Notes: generated by a model not told the origin, from the sequence alone. A stretch of DNA of 64,000 bases from Megascapheus bottae (GCA_024803745.1 JANJXV010000193.1:1488001-1552000), one strand, 5' to 3'. Positions 11,701-23,734 are shown, counted from the first letter of the stretch. Translations and numbers: made by a program.

Positions 11701-12569
11701 GTAGGCACTCAGCGCTATAAATTTTCCTCTGAGTACTGCCTTTGTTGTGTCCCTAAGGAGTTGATATTTGTGTGCTCCTTATTGTTAAATTGTTTTTGAT
11801 TCAACAATGTGTGGTTCAGTCTCCATGAGTTACAGGGTTTTCTTTGGTGTTGATGTGTGTTCAGCTCCAATTTGATGCCTTTATGGTCTGAGAGTGTGCA
11901 TGGAATAATTTCAGTGTTTCTGAATCTGTCCAGGTTTGCTTTATGGCCTAAGATGTGGTCTATTTTGGAAAATGTTCCATGTGCTGCTGAGAAAAACGTA
12001 TATTGTGGTGTTACTTGGTGGAATATTCTGCAGATGTCTGTTAGATCTAGTTGGTCTATATAGTTGTTCAGTTCTAAAGTTTCTCTGTTGAGTTTTTGCC
12101 TTGTTGATCTGTCCATAGGTGAGAGTGGTGTGTTAAACTCACCAACAATCACTGTGTTTCGATCTATGTATGGTTCAGTGTAAGTAAAGTTTGCTTGATG
12201 AAGTTTGGAGCTCCGGGATTGGGTGTGTAAATATTTAGGATTGTTATGTCTTCCGGGAGGAAAGATCCCTTTAGTAGTATGTAGTAACCTTCTTTGTCTT
12301 TTCTTACTAATTTTAGTTTGAAGTCTATTGTATCTGATATGAGGATGGCAACTCTAGCCTGTTTATGGGGGCAGTTAGCTTGATAGAGTTTATTCCAACC
12401 TCTCACTTTCAAAAGATGATTGTTTTTGGGTAAGATGTGTCTCTTGAAGTCAGCAGAACGATGGCTCTTGCTTTTTGATCCAACTAGACAACCTATGCCG
12501 TTTAATTGGAGAGTTAAGTCCATTGATATTGAGAGTTAGGATTGAGAGATATTTATTAGTTCCTACCAT
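8779..12569 (-). pseudogene. L1 ORF2, unit 2, broken
   Basis: Endonuclease fragments are open at 12523-12164 and 12152-11715, the linker/RT N-terminus at 11531-11097, RT palm with [12 protein letters not shown] and TRQGCPLSP at 10840-10541, SLFADDM just upstream of 10513, RT/thumb at 10513-9800, and the C-terminal domain at 9779-8779. It shares the QETHL-region frameshift, the GEFN substitution and the frame break before IDAEKAFD with other copies. Private defects are the ~45 bp linker deletion, a shifted junction near 9805 and a 4 bp loss near 9100. Confidence 0.92.
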
Positions 12570-12617
12570 TTTTAAAAGCTTTTAGTAGGGCCTGTGTCTT
12601 GACAGTTCTTGTGGTCC

Positions 12618-13801
12618 TTAGATGGTATGCTGTTTAGGTGCCATTTCTTTCCCTATATTGCATTTATTTTGGTTTTCTATGTATAGAGCATCTTTGAGAA
12701 TTCTCTGTAGTGTTGGTTTTGTTTCTATATATTGTTGCAGCTTTTCCCTGGAATGGAATGTTTTTATTTTTCCCTCAGTTATGAATGAGAGCTTAGCTGG
12801 CTACAGTATTCTTGGTTGGTAGTTATTTGATATAAGGGCATGACATATATGCTTCCTGTCACTTCGTGCTTGCATGGTCTCTGCTGAGAAATCTGGGGTT
12901 ATTCTGATTGGTTTGCCTTTGTAGGTTACTGATCCCTTTTCCCTGGCTGCCTTTAGGATTTTTCCTTTCATTTCTATTGATCCAGTTCGGATCACAATGT
13001 GGCGGTGGGATGTTCTTTTCTGGTCAGGTCTGTTTGGGGTTCTAAAAGCTTCTCGTATCTGGATGGGCCTGCCCTTCTGGATATTTGGGAAATTCTCTGA
13101 GATGATTCCCTGAAGTATATTTCCAATACCATTGACCTCTTTCTCCACGCCCTCCTCAATACCAACTAGCCTTAAATTAGGCTTCCTAATTGTATCTTGG
13201 ACCTCCTGAAGCGCTCTCTCATATTTCCTAGATTTGGATTGACTCATTTTCTGTTCTTTATAATACCTAAATTATCTTCAGCCACGGAAATTCTCTCCTC
13301 TGCAATGTCTAACCTGCTATCAAAGCTATCTACTTTATTTTTCATCTCCCTTGCTTCTAATTGCTCACTTTTGATGCCTTGCATCCCTTGTTTTAGATCA
13401 TGTATGGATTTCTTTATCTCCTTGATTTCCTTTTGAGTGGTTAGCTCAGTAGCTTTATTTTCTTTGTACATTTGCTGGAGTTTGGTCACGTTTTTATTTG
13501 TGGATTCTTTGAATTCATCCATCTTTCTTTGAAAAACCTTTATTATGGCCTCCTTTATGGCTTCTTCTTTTTCACTTATCACCTTGTTTTTGCTTTCCTC
13601 TTGTTCAGGTATGGCTTCCTCCATTATCTCTTTCTTTATATTTTCACATTTTTCATTAATGATGTTTATCAATTGCATTTGTGTAGCAATTGGAAGACTC
13701 TCCTCTAGGTTTGCCAGTGACTGTTCCATTGTCTGTTTACATTGGGTGGGGGATGTTGTTTCTTGATTTGACATTTTTCTTGAGTTTCTTGTTCTGCCCA
13801 T
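12618..13801 (-). pseudogene. L1 ORF1, unit 2: two overlapping open halves
   Basis: The N-terminal coiled-coil half is open for 185 codons (13801-13244). The C-terminal RRM/CTD half is open for 148 codons (13247-12801). They overlap by ATGA, so the second half begins one base back from the stop of the first. The second half ends at a TAG (12801-12803) placed inside the conserved PRIL/PAKLSF stretch, and homology continues past it to the natural stop at 12618. This copy has the cleanest ORF1 halves of the left array. L1 ORF1p normally reads through as one chain of roughly 340-370 residues. Confidence 0.9.
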
Positions 13802-13825
13802 TTGAAAATGGGAGCAAGATTACTA

Positions 13826-14050
13826 CTAAATACGATTATAGTTTTTCAGATATAACCAACCTAGACCTCTGTAGCTGGCAGACACTAGATGTTCACAAGT
13901 TTTGATTGGTATTATCACTCTTTCTTTTTGTGCACTTACAGACCAGCCTAATACAACCACTGATAAGCGATTTATACCCAAAACAATAAGCCTCTTAATC
14001 CAATCTCTATTGTCTTTAAGTCCCTCTGAGCCTAGAGAATAATTAACCAC
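13826..14050 (-). other. Small ORF in L1 5' UTR, unit 2 (74 codons)
   Basis: Counterpart of the 6678-6454 ORF with a few substitutions. No recognisable domain. Confidence 0.3.
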
Positions 14051-14469
14051 CTACATATACAATATTGCTCAACAGCCATCAAGTGTAGATCCGTGCAGTA
14101 TAAGGGTTGAAAGACGAGCAGAGGTCCAGAGATAGAAAAAAAGAATGAGAGAGGTCAGGGGAGGTGCAAGAGGATTAACGTAGGAGTGTAAGAATATTGT
14201 AGTAATAAAGAAAAGTTATAGCATAAAAATAACTGACATAAGTTGGTAAGTAGGTAGCATATTTGAGTACAAAGTTTGGAAAGTATTAGAATAAAAATTA
14301 TGTGTTGCTGCACGACTAGCTCTTAGCGCAACCAGTGGCCTCACAGTGGACCATGGGATGGATCTGTTTTTCTTGTCTACGTTGAGGGAAAGGGGTATTT
14401 CACAAGATGCAGAAGCGAAGATTTCAGAAGCAAATGCTGTGAGTGAATTAGCTCGTAAAAAGGATTTTC

Positions 14470-14670
14470 ATTTTCTTTTATCTTTCTGCCAGTCTTGGGG
14501 GTTGAATTCAGGGCCTGAGCACTGTCCTCGGGTTTTCTCAAGTCTAGCCCTCTGCCACTTGAGCCACAGTGCCACATCTAGATTTTCTATCTATGTGATA
14601 CTGAGCAATCAAACCCAGTTCTTCATGGATGCTAGGCAAGCACTCTACCACTATGCCAAACTCTCAACCC
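14470..14670 (-). repeat. SINE (ID-like), block A of unit 3, minus strand
   Basis: Counterpart of 7098-7305. Confidence 0.78.
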
Positions 14671-14902
14671 TGACATAGTAATTATAAAGTCATCATCATC
14701 ATCATCATATCAAAATATCCTTTCTCCTACAAAGAATGAACACTTAACTGTGTCTAATGCTTTTTTTTATTTTCACTAATTCTTCTGTGTTTTTCCCTCT
14801 TGCATTTTTTACACTTGACAGCAAAGCTAATCATCAGGAAAAAATTGATTAGGATACAGAAACCTAATAATATCCTAGTAGATTGACGTCAAAATATGTG
14901 CA

Positions 14903-15115
14903 AGATGCCCTGTGTGTTTAACCTAGTGGGAGAGTCCTTGGCTACCAAGCAGTAAGCCTCAGGTTTGATTCCTCATTACCACATACATAGAAAACGCTGC
15001 AAGTGGTGCTGTGGCTCGGTGGGACAGCTAAAGCCTAAAGAAAGCCCAAGAACAATGTTCACACTCTGAGGTCAAGTCCCAAGACTAGCAAAAACAAAAA
15101 AAGTTCGACAAGGGG
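14903..15115 (+). repeat. SINE (tRNA/ID-like), block A of unit 3
   Basis: Counterpart of 123-335. Confidence 0.78.
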
Positions 15116-15279
15116 CAAAATGCAGGCAGAGAAGGCACTGTGAAGCAAATGTTTTGTAAAGGATGAGGGCAATATTGACCCTTAAGTTTGGATCTTACCT
15201 AAGAAAGGCTCCTTGAGCCAGAGACCAGACTGGTAGTTGGGCCTAGTGGAAGACATTGGGGTTGGACAAATAAGGTGTG

Positions 15280-15674
15280 CTGTATACTACATCCACATGT
15301 ATATTGTGAGATTGGAGGAGAGATTCAGCCTCCAGTATGTCTTTGGTGAGGTCTTTTGTGAGCAAGGATCTTTGGTCATTGGGCCCTGAAAGGTGACCCT
15401 GCCTCCCTCACTATGGAACAGAATATGGAACCCTGGTTACCAAGCCACTGTAACTAACAACCAGCTCAAGCCAGCTCACTTGGCCTGTGGACAAGGAGGA
15501 AGAAAGATGTTGCTGTGCTGTTGCCAAAGTTCAGGAAACTCGAGTCTCAGGCATGGAAGTTGTGGATGTCTTACTCGAAGATGTACATGCTAGATCATTG
15601 CCAAGCCACAAATCCAGTATAACAGAACTTTCTCTAAGAAGAAGGCCAGGAAAATCCAGGGCAACCAGATGAGG
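15280..15674 (+). pseudogene. Exon-like coding relict in block A, unit 3
   Basis: Open frame 15487-15672 with the ERCCCAVAK core, and the same TGA before the candidate donor as in unit 1. Not recognised. Confidence 0.45.
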
Positions 15675-15730
15675 TATATTTCTGAGAAGAAATGTATTTC
15701 ACCCCATCATCCTCCCCAGACACTACAACT

Positions 15731-17990
15731 TTCTTTTTTTTATTTTTTTATTGTAATTAGTAAAAGGGTTAGATGATATTTGCCAGATAGAAGGTGCATG
15801 TATTCACATACATTGATACCCTTTCACATGTCTTGGTACCCATTTCCCTCCAGCTCCACAGCCCCCACCCTTCTTGGTTTTCCCCCCTTCCCTATCAAAT
15901 TTCAAATATCCAAATACAAATAAATTCAATATATCAGATAACAAAGTGAGATACTATACCAATATGGGATAACCAAGGGACAGCAAACGAGATGAGAGAC
16001 AACATAGTACATTAAGGACAACAATCATTCATTATGTGGCTTTTGTTTCAATATCCTGGAGGTCCTTTCAATTAGCTTCACATTATATGGCCTTATATAT
16101 GGCCTTTTGCTCTATTGCAAATTTCTGCTAGTAGAGCCCAAGGTTTCTATTGATTATGATAAATGAGGGAAACCACTGAGCCTAAGTTCCTTTGAGTCTG
16201 GCTTACTTAACTTAATATGATTTGTTCTAAGTCTTTCCATTTCCTAACAAATGGGGCGATGTCATTTTTTCTGACAGCAGCATAGAATTCCATTGTGTAC
16301 AAATACCGCAATTGTTGATCCACTCATCAACTGAGGGACATCTGGGTTGGTTCCATATCTTTGCTATGGTGAATAGTGCTGCAATGAACATTGTTGTGCT
16401 AGTGGGTTTAGTATGCCCTTGTTTCTGGATTGTTGGGTAAATGCCAAGTAGTGGAATTGGTGGGCCATAGGGGAGTTGTATGTTTAGCGTTTTGAGGCAC
16501 TGCTGCACTGCTTTCCATAGTGGTTGAAAGAGTTTGCACTCCCATCAACAGTGTAGTACTGATCCCTCCTGGCCACATCGCCTCCAGCATCTGTTGTCAT
16601 TCATTTTCCTGATCCTGGCCATTCTAACTGGAGTGAGGTGGAATCTTAGAGTTGTTTTGATTTGCATTTCTTTTATGACCAGAGATGTTGAGCATTTCTT
16701 CATGTGTCTATAGGCAATTTTGTTTCTTCTTCAGAGAAGACTCTCTTAAGTCTTTGGCCCATTTTTAATGGGATGGGTGTTACTATGGAGGTTAGTTTTG
16801 GAGTGATTCAATTTTTTGAGTTGTTGATATATTTTAGATATGAGGCCTTTGTCCGTTGTTTGGGTGGTGAAGATCTTCTCCCACTCTGTAGGCTTCCTGA
16901 TTAATTTACTAGCTATATCCGTTGCCATACAAAAGCTCTGCAGTTTAATGCAGTCCCACTTATCCAGCCTTTCTCTGATTTGTTGTGATTCTTGGTCCTT
17001 ATTAAGAAAGTTTCGACCTGTGCCAAGGAGGCCTAGTGTATCTCCTATTCCTTCCTGTAAACTTTTCAGTGTGTCAGCTTTTACCTCCACGTCTTTGATC
17101 CATTTGGAGTTAATTCTAGTGCAAGGTGACAAAGAAGGATCCAACTTATTTTTTTGCAGGTGTTTAACCAGTTCTGCCAGCACAACTGGCATTCTATTTT
17201 TTTGGCTCCCTGGTCAAAGATTATGTGGCCATAGGTCTGTGGTTTAATATCTGGGTCCGCAGTTCTACTGCAATGGACTTCAGGCCTGTTCTTGTGCCAG
17301 TACCAAGCTGTTTTGAGAATTATAGCTCTGTAATAGAGTCTTAAGTTTGGAATTGAAATTCCTCCAGCGCTGTTCTTTCTGCTAAGAAGTATTTTTGCTA
17401 TACGGGGTCTTTTATTATTCCATATGAAATTTTGAATTGCCTCTTCTATTTCTTTAAAGAATGACATTGGGGTGTTGATTGGTATTACATTGAATTTGTA
17501 GATAGCCCTTGGCAAGATTGTCATTTTCACAATGTTGATTCTTCCAATCCAGGAGCAAGGGAGGTTTTTCCCTTTCCTTAGTTCTGCTTTTGTTTCCTTT
17601 TTTAGGGTTTTAAAGTTTTCATCTAAACGGTCCTTTACATTCTTAGTTAAGCTAATTGCTAGGTACTTTATTTTCTTTGAGGCTACTGTGAAAGGAATTT
17701 CTTTCCTGATTATTGCCTCGTTCTTCTCAGTGTTGGCGTAAAGTAAGGTAGTTGATTTGTGAGGGTTCATTTTATTGCCTGTTACCCTTCCAAATCTTTG
17801 AATCAGCTCAAGGAGCTTGGGAGTAGAGTCTATAAGATTCTTTAAATACAGAATCATGTCATCTGCAAAGAGGGATAGTTTTATTTCCTCTTTCCCTACT
17901 TGGATCCCCTTTATGCTTGCTTCTGGCCTTATTGCACTGCCTAGGAATTCTAGTACTATGTTAAAAAGGAGTGGAGGGAGTGGGCATCCT
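15731..17990 (-). mobile_element. Truncated L1, unit 3 (L1-3): 3' portion only
   Basis: Contains the L1 3' tail (15731), 3' UTR and the 3' part of ORF2 (stop at 16147) through the thumb and half of the RT palm. It then ends abruptly at 17990 after GTGGGCATCCT. The missing continuation would encode the conserved palm motif seen in unit 1 at 3240. What follows (17991 on) is not L1. This is not 5' truncation of a new insertion: the same element's 5' part reappears at 46495 with the array period preserved. Confidence 0.93.
16147..17990 (-). pseudogene. L1 ORF2 3' fragment, unit 3
   Basis: Open stretches at 17857-17081, 17192-16746 and 16508-16227 cover the RT palm after FADD, the thumb and the Cys-rich C-terminus. 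Several small private indels are present, including a ~30 bp loss near 17188 and single-base losses near 16313 and 16748. This is the most degraded of the array copies. It retains MILYLKN, just downstream of SLFADD, and the C-terminal domain. Confidence 0.9.
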
Positions 17991-18049
17991 GAATGCTACC
18001 CCCTAGCATTTTAATGCAAAGTTTTGGGCTGTGGCATTTTAAGCACAAT
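17991..18049. other. Left breakpoint of the array-interrupting segment
   Basis: At 17990/17991 sequence switches from near-identical array L1 to unrelated DNA starting GAATGCTACCCCC. No poly-A, target duplication or LTR-like end is visible here. Confidence 0.85.
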
Positions 18050-18180
18050 TCAACGCTCTGTTTTTTGCTGGTTAATTAGAGGTAAAAATATTATGGAATG
18101 TATTGCGTGGCTGATTTTGAACTGGAATCCTCAGTTCTCAGCTTATCTTGAGTAGCTAGGATTACAGTACTTTTACAACA
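18050..18180 (-). repeat. SINE fragment (B1-type arm)
   Basis: Reverse complement of the B1-type arm: 'ctggttaattagagg', 'gattttgaactggaatcctcag', 'gagtagctaggattacag'. Confidence 0.65.
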
Positions 18181-19260
18181 TGTATGCTCATACACTTTGC
18201 TTCTGATCCAAACACTCATTGTTCAATTTAACTAACAAGATGTGAGGAACGATGATTGACTGTAATTTACTAGATGGGATTCTAGTGAGTATATATTTCC
18301 ACTTCCACTCTGATGCCAGGGAAATGTTTCTGGTACATGTTTCAACTATCTCCCAAAGAGGAAATAATATGTGAGTACGTTTGGTAGTATTTCAGATAGG
18401 AGATGGACTTTGGTGTTTGGAACCTGTTGGGCAGAGTGTATCAGCTGGGCTGTGATAACAGAGATGATGTTACAGACAGTAATATCTTCATCCCAGACAG
18501 ACTTAATCCAGATCCTTGGATTTCAGGCCTTGAGTAGATAGAATTACAAGTGTAAGCTGCCACCACCACCTCGTTCATTTTGGAAATCTTAATTGCTTCT
18601 CATTTGTTCCTTTCCTTTTTTGGAAGATTGATCTAAGCTGGCTGATTTGCATCACAATGAAGTGATTGGCCTCAGGAATTGAAAATATTTGTTTCATCAG
18701 CACGGAATGAATGAAGTTGATCTAAACCCAATAGTATTTTCCTTCTGATAAATAGGGAACTTACTTATATCATTTTTCCTTGCCTTTGCTTTCCCAAAGC
18801 AAGCAACATGTTTCTTAAAAACTATACTTCATGAGAATATTATAATTAGAAGCTATCTTCTGCACACTTCAGAATAGTCTTTGCATTTATAAACTTATAT
18901 TACAATATTAGGTAGAAGAATGGTGACTGTTAGTTTCATAACTACTTCATATGTTTTACTCTTTAAGGCTCATTAAGTCAAGAAGGGATTAAATACATTT
19001 ATATAATAGTAGAACATAGCTCCTGCTGATTTGATGTGTGTGCAGATGATACACAGATTTATTAGGATTACTCAAAAGTTTTCTTCAAATTTTCAGTAGT
19101 AGACTGCTATGCTAACTGGTAGGTGATAGTAATGATGCTGAAATTCTATGAATCAGCTATGAAGCAGAATTTCAGGGGAGAGTATTTGCTAGGGACTTAA
19201 TTTCTAAGACGCATATCAAGAATATTGAACTATAACACCAAATGATGGAGGACTCAGCGT
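18181..19260. other. AT-rich stretch without recognisable gene
   Basis: Nothing coding is seen. A short SINE relic lies around 18500-18580 ('ttgagtagatagaattacaagtg'). The rest is unannotated intergenic sequence. Confidence 0.5.
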
Positions 19261-19264
19261 CACA

Positions 19265-19490
19265 TATTGTTGTTTTATGCAAGTCCTGGGACTTGAACCC
19301 AGGGCCTGGGAACTGTCCTTAAAAGTTTTTTTTTTGCTTCAGGCTAGTGTTCTACCACTTTATCCACAGCTCCACTTCCAGATTTTTGGTAATGAACTGT
19401 AAATCAGAATATCATGCAATGTGTTTGGGCTGGATTCAAACCTGATTCTGTGTAGATAGCATTCCAAGTGTGAGCGCACAGAGCCTGGCT
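19265..19490 (-). repeat. SINE, minus strand
   Basis: 'gtcctgggacttgaacccagggcctggg' followed by the 'ccactttatccacagctccacttcc' arm and a degenerate head. Confidence 0.75.
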
Positions 19491-19499
19491 AGTATCATT

Positions 19500-19735
19500 C
19501 ATCATTCAAGTCATGGGACTGCAATTCTGCACCTGGGTCTTGTCACTGAGCTTTTCAGCTCAAGACTACTGCCCTATCCCTTGAGCCATAGGGCCACTTC
19601 TGGGTTTCTGGTGGTTAATTGGAGATAAGAGTCACATGGACTTCAGTGCCCAGGCTGACTTTGAACTGCTATCCTTGGATCCCAGCCTCTTGAGTAGCTA
19701 CATTTACAAGTGTGAGCCACCATACCGGCTAAATT
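19500..19735 (-). repeat. SINE with B1-type arm, minus strand
   Basis: Shows 'cttgagccatagggccacttctgg', then the B1 arm with 'gagtagctacatttacaagtgtgagccacc'. Confidence 0.8.
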
Positions 19736-19739
19736 ATTT

Positions 19740-19990
19740 TTTAAGTTAATTTTTTTTGTTAAGTCAATATATAGTTGGCATACGGTTACATAAGTAATGA
19801 ACATATTTCTTAAGAAAATTGTTATCCCCTCCCTCATTTTTCTCTGTTTTCCTACCCTCAGCCCCCTCTCCATCCAGATTGTTCAGTTCATTTCCGTTTA
19901 GTGTCTTCCAAGTATCACTGTTCAATTGGTTCACCCTTTTTCCTTTGTTTTTTTTTTACCATTTTATTATACCCTCTCCATTCCCCAAAT
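19740..19990. repeat. Unclassified interspersed repeat, copy 1
   Basis: Shares order and wording with 26325-26475: 'ggttacataagtaatgaacatatttctt', a short gap, then a C-rich 'cccctccctcatttt' tract. I cannot name the family. Confidence 0.45.
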
Positions 19991-20139
19991 CACATAAACC
20001 TATGTACAAGACACAGGGTACCCGAATTCAACACAGTGACTACAGAGAATAAAACTAAAGGGAAAAAGAAGAAAAGAGGTAAAAAGCAAAGAAAATGAAA
20101 GAACATCATACAGTACCTTAGAAGCAACAACACTGAAAA

Positions 20140-20640
20140 AACAAAACATAAAACCTTGGGCTGAAAATGAAGCTTGCCTAGCATGTATGAAACCCTGGAT
20201 TCCATTCCTCAGCACCACATAAACAAAAAACTGGAAGTGCCACTGTGACTCAGCTGGTAGATTTCTAACGTTCAGCACAGAGTGTCTCCAAGTGACAAAA
20301 ATCTGTCACATTTAAGTCAGTCTTCAAAACTTTGCTAGGAACCAGTTATGTGATTTGGAATAAAGTCCAGTTTTCAAAAAATCACTAGCCAGGCGCTGGA
20401 GGGTCATAATTGTCATTCTACTAGCCAGGGAGAAGGTGATTCAAAGCCTTTGCAAGCATAAAAAATGAAAACAAAAAAAACTGTAAGATTCTACTCTCCA
20501 CTTATCCACCCAAAAACTAAGTGGAGTTGTGGCTAAAACTGGTACAGCATTAGCCTTGAGGAAAAAGAACTAAGAGACCTTGCCCTGGTCCAAAGTTCAA
20601 CCTCCCCACCAAGAAACAAAAAAAAAAAGGAGTCCAGAAA
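20140..20640 (+). repeat. Two SINEs, plus strand
   Basis: 20140-20310 is an ID-like SINE ('gcttgcctagcatgtatgaaaccctgg'). 20380-20640 is a degenerate B1-type arm plus ID-like arm ending in an A-rich tail near 20625. Confidence 0.65.
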
Positions 20641-21440
20641 CCTTAGTTTAAAAAGTATATCTGGATATCTTAGTAGATTTTTCTGATCTTTCCTCATTCA
20701 TCTGATGGAACCACATAATCTTGATCCTGATCTGACTAAGAGCCTGCATTGTGCTTAATAAATTCATTCCACATATTCCAGTAGAATCTGGACAGCTAAC
20801 AGCCACTTACCAATGCTTTATTCTACGTTTAGGCCAGTATGTCTTCATACCATCTACACAGTCAGCTATATCATCTTTCCAGAAGTATCATTGAGTGTAG
20901 AACACTCAGAACTAAAATAATTGCATAAAGATGTAATAAAAACCCTTGATTCATTAAGAAAATTTCTGTACCACTTAGAGCAAGTACATTAGTGGTATTT
21001 ACCTCTAGCCTCTTTTTTAAAAAATTTATTAACATTGAATTTTACATCATATTTCAAATGTCATGTTTAACCAACAAGTATTCAAGAAGGGAATCGCTAT
21101 ACAATCACTGGCACATAGATTTTAGAATATAGTAAAAATTAAGCTGAGTCTTTGTATGTCATAGATACAGATTAATCTATAATAAAACACATGTCTATAG
21201 AGTGTATAGTCTATCCTAGATTTTTATGTCTATGTAGTTATGTTTATATCTCCAAAATTATGTCCAGAACTTTGGGTATCAACTATTCAATCATCGCTCT
21301 ACTACTGTTTGAAACTAATATCCATATATTAAGGATATCATGTACCTTTTGTTCCTTGGTCTTGACTTATCTCACTCAACAGGATTCACTCTAATTTCAT
21401 CCACTACCCCAAAAATGCCATTATTATTTTTTTCTGTGCA
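20641..21440. other. No gene seen; old L1-like scrap near the right end
   Basis: AT-rich sequence. From about 21355 to 21430 the wording ('cttatctcactcaacaggattcactctaatttcatccactacccc') resembles the L1 3' UTR text repeated at 21910-21970. Confidence 0.4.
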
Positions 21441-22010
21441 GATCTTCTTTTTATGTATTTATATTTATTGTAATTTATAGAAGGGTTACATTATATTCAC
21501 CAGATAGAAGGTGCATTACTTCTCAAACTTTGATACCCCATGTAATGATATGGTCCCCATTTCCCTTCCCCTACCCCCATTCATGTTCATTTCTCCCCTT
21601 CCCTATCCAATTTCAAATAACCAATTAGGCACATATGAAATATATCAGAAAACAAGGTGAAATATTGTAACAATATGATATAACCAAGGGATAGCAAAAG
21701 AGATAAGAGATCACATAGTTCATTAAGGACAACAATCACTCATTATATGAGTTTTGTTTCTTTATCTTGGAGGTCCTTACATTTAGTGTCATACTATTTG
21801 TCACGATGTCTCTAGATTTTGTTCTATTGTAAATCTCTGGTAGCAGAGCCCAAGGTTTCTACTGAATTTGACAAATGAGGGAGACTCTTGGGCCTATGTT
21901 CCTTTGAGTTTGGCTTACTTCAGTTAATATGATTTTTTTCCTTTTCATCCACTTCCCCGAGAATGCCATTATTTTATCTTGTCGGTTGGCTATATATCAT
22001 TCCATTGTGT
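21440..22010 (-). mobile_element. L1 3' end fragment, older than the array copies
   Basis: Homologous to the 3' UTR of the array L1s (unit 1 about 965-1450) but clearly more diverged: 'agaagggttac', 'ccagatagaaggtgcattac', 'gagatacc'-like and 'aaggacaacaatcactcattatatg' segments in the same order. It ends at a TG microsatellite. Confidence 0.8.
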
Positions 22011-22021
22011 GTGTGTGCGTT

Positions 22022-22052
<31 letters not shown>

Positions 22053-22060
22053 GCGTGTAT
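22008..22060. repeat. (TG)n microsatellite
   Basis: GTGTGTGT with a few GC interruptions. Confidence 0.95.
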
Positions 22061-22139
22061 CACATTTTTTGTAGTAGGGCATCTGGTTGTTTCCATCATC
22101 CAACCTCATTTTCTACAGATATTTTTATAGTCTCTTTTT

Positions 22140-23260
22140 TATTTTCAGGGTAATGTATAGAGGGGTTACGATTACATTTACAGGTAGTGGACTGCATTAC
22201 TTCTCACACATTTATTCCACTCCACATGTTTTTGTCCCCAGTTCCCTCTCCCCTCCCCTTCCCAATCATCTTGTTTCCCCCCTTCCCTTTCCTATTTGAC
22301 ATAAACAAATAAACATATATACAATATGCCAGGGAAAAATCAGATACAGTAACAATCTGACATTAACCAAAGGGCAAAATAAGAGATGAGAAATAACATA
22401 GTAGATTAAGGACAAAAATCACACAAGATTAAGAGCAACGATGACACAAGATATAGCTCTTGTTCCCATATCCTAGAGATCCTTTCATTTAGCCTCATCC
22501 TATATGACCTTATATACCTAGGTTTTTGAGTTATTGTAATCCTCTGCTAGGAGAGTCCTAGATGTGAACTAATTATTACAAATGAGGGAAACCATTGAGC
22601 TTATGTTTCTTTGGGTCTGGCTGCTTCACTTAATATGAATTTTTCCAAGTCTTTCCATTTCCTTACAAATGGGGCGATGTCATTCCTTCTGATGGCAGCA
22701 TAGCATTCCATTGTGTATAAGTACCACATCTTCTTGATTCAGTCATCTACTGAGTGGCATCTGGGTTGGTTTCATATCTTTGCTATGGTAAATAGTGCTG
22801 CAATGAGCATCATTGTGGTAGTGGCTTTAGTATGTCCTTTTTTCTGGACAATTGGGTAGATGCCAAGTAGTGGATTTGCTGGATCATAGGGGAGCTCTAT
22901 GTTCAGTCTTTTGAGGAACCACCACACTGCTTTCCCTAGTGGTTGAACGAGTTTACACTCGCACCAACAGTGTAGGTGTGATCCCACCTGGTCACTTCCC
23001 CACCAGTATCTCTTATTAGATTTTTTGATAATGGCCATTCTGACTGGAGTCAGGTGGAATCTCAAAGTTGTTTTGATTTTCATTTCCCTTATTGCTAGAG
23101 ATATGGAGCATTTCTTCATGTGTCTAAAGCCCATTTTAATTTTTTCTTCAGAGAATACTCTTTTAAGTCTTTAGCCCACCTTTTAATAGGATGGTTGTTT
23201 CTTTGAAGATTTGTTTGGGAGAGATTCATTTTTTTCAGCTATAGATATATTTTAGATAAC
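22140..23260 (-). mobile_element. Second old L1 3' fragment with ORF2 C-terminus
   Basis: Again matches the L1 3' UTR (from about 22145) and continues into the ORF2 C-terminal region. An open stretch at 23134-22772 has the [17 protein letters not shown], Cys-rich and [12 protein letters not shown] motifs of L1 ORF2. It has many substitutions and indels relative to the array copies, so it is a different and older insertion. It is truncated at its 5' side near 23260. Confidence 0.85.
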
Positions 23261-23284
23261 CACATATATTTTTGTAGAAAAAAG

Positions 23285-23632
23285 AATGGAAGCCATCATG
23301 CTGGCTCACAACTTAATTTCAGCTACTTAGGAGGCTCAGGGCTTAGGATCACAGGTCAAAGCCAACCAGGGCCCTACAGTGTGTGAGATCAAACTCTGTG
23401 AACATACAATGACTGTAAGAGGAATCTCACTGCCTGGGAATGTAGCCTAATGGTAGAGTGCTCACCTAGAATGCATGAAGACCTAGGTTCTATTCACCGG
23501 TACCGCATATTCAGAAAAAAGCTAGAAGTGGCGCTGTGTCTCAAGAGGCAGAGCACTCACCTTGGGCAAGCGAGTCCAATGAAAATGTCTAGGCCCTGAG
23601 TCCAAGCCGTAGGACTGGCAAAAAGAAAAAAA
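23285..23632 (+). repeat. SINE pair, plus strand
   Basis: A B1-type arm (23285-23425) is followed by a complete tRNA/ID-like SINE (23430-23632) with head 'gtagcctaatggtagagtgctc', B-box-like 'aggttctattc' and an A-rich tail. Confidence 0.8.
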
Positions 23633-23734
23633 AGAGCAATCTTACTTAAGTAACAAGGAATGTACCCTATATTTATACAGACTGAAAAATTCATTAAGAA
23701 ATTAGAAAATATGTATAAAGTGCATAATTTCTTT

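Larger units (their letters stand above)
8362..14355 (-). mobile_element. Near-full-length L1, unit 2 (L1-2)
   Basis: Same organisation as L1-1: 3' tail at 8362, ORF2 12569-8779, ORF1 13801-12618, 5' UTR to about 14355. It has a private ~45 bp deletion in the ORF2 endonuclease-RT linker at about 11789, where TGTTAAATT is joined to GTTTTTGATT. It also has private differences in the C-terminal ORF2 region (about 9100) that split it into overlapping frames. Confidence 0.95.
14356..15730 (+). repeat. Block A of unit 3
   Basis: Complete non-L1 block with the same order: SINE minus (14470-14670), TCA repeat (14692-14710), SINE plus (14903-15115), exon relict (15280-15674). Private changes include 'ggacaaggagg' in place of 'ggctcaggagg' at the start of the open frame, and a donor reading GTATAT in place of GTAAAT. 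Confidence 0.85.
1..17990. repeat. Left part of 7.4 kb L1-bearing tandem array (macrosatellite), units 1-3
   Basis: Two complete units and the first 3.2 kb of a third lie head to tail. The landmark TCTTCTGTGT starts at 1, 7411 and 14781, giving periods of 7410 and 7370 bp. Each unit is a ~1.4 kb non-L1 block (A) followed by one minus-strand L1 of about 6 kb. Copies are near identical by eye over the whole unit, including non-coding and SINE parts, so the unit of duplication is DNA that includes flank, not the L1 alone. Unit 2 is shorter mainly because of a ~45 bp deletion near 11789. The array enters the window already in progress, so its left end is not seen. It stops abruptly at 17990 inside L1 ORF2. 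Confidence 0.95.

Noticed and set aside
23430..23632. tRNA gene, from A- and B-box-like sequence
   Set aside because: The boxes belong to a tRNA-derived SINE with a second arm and A-rich tail. No complete cloverleaf.
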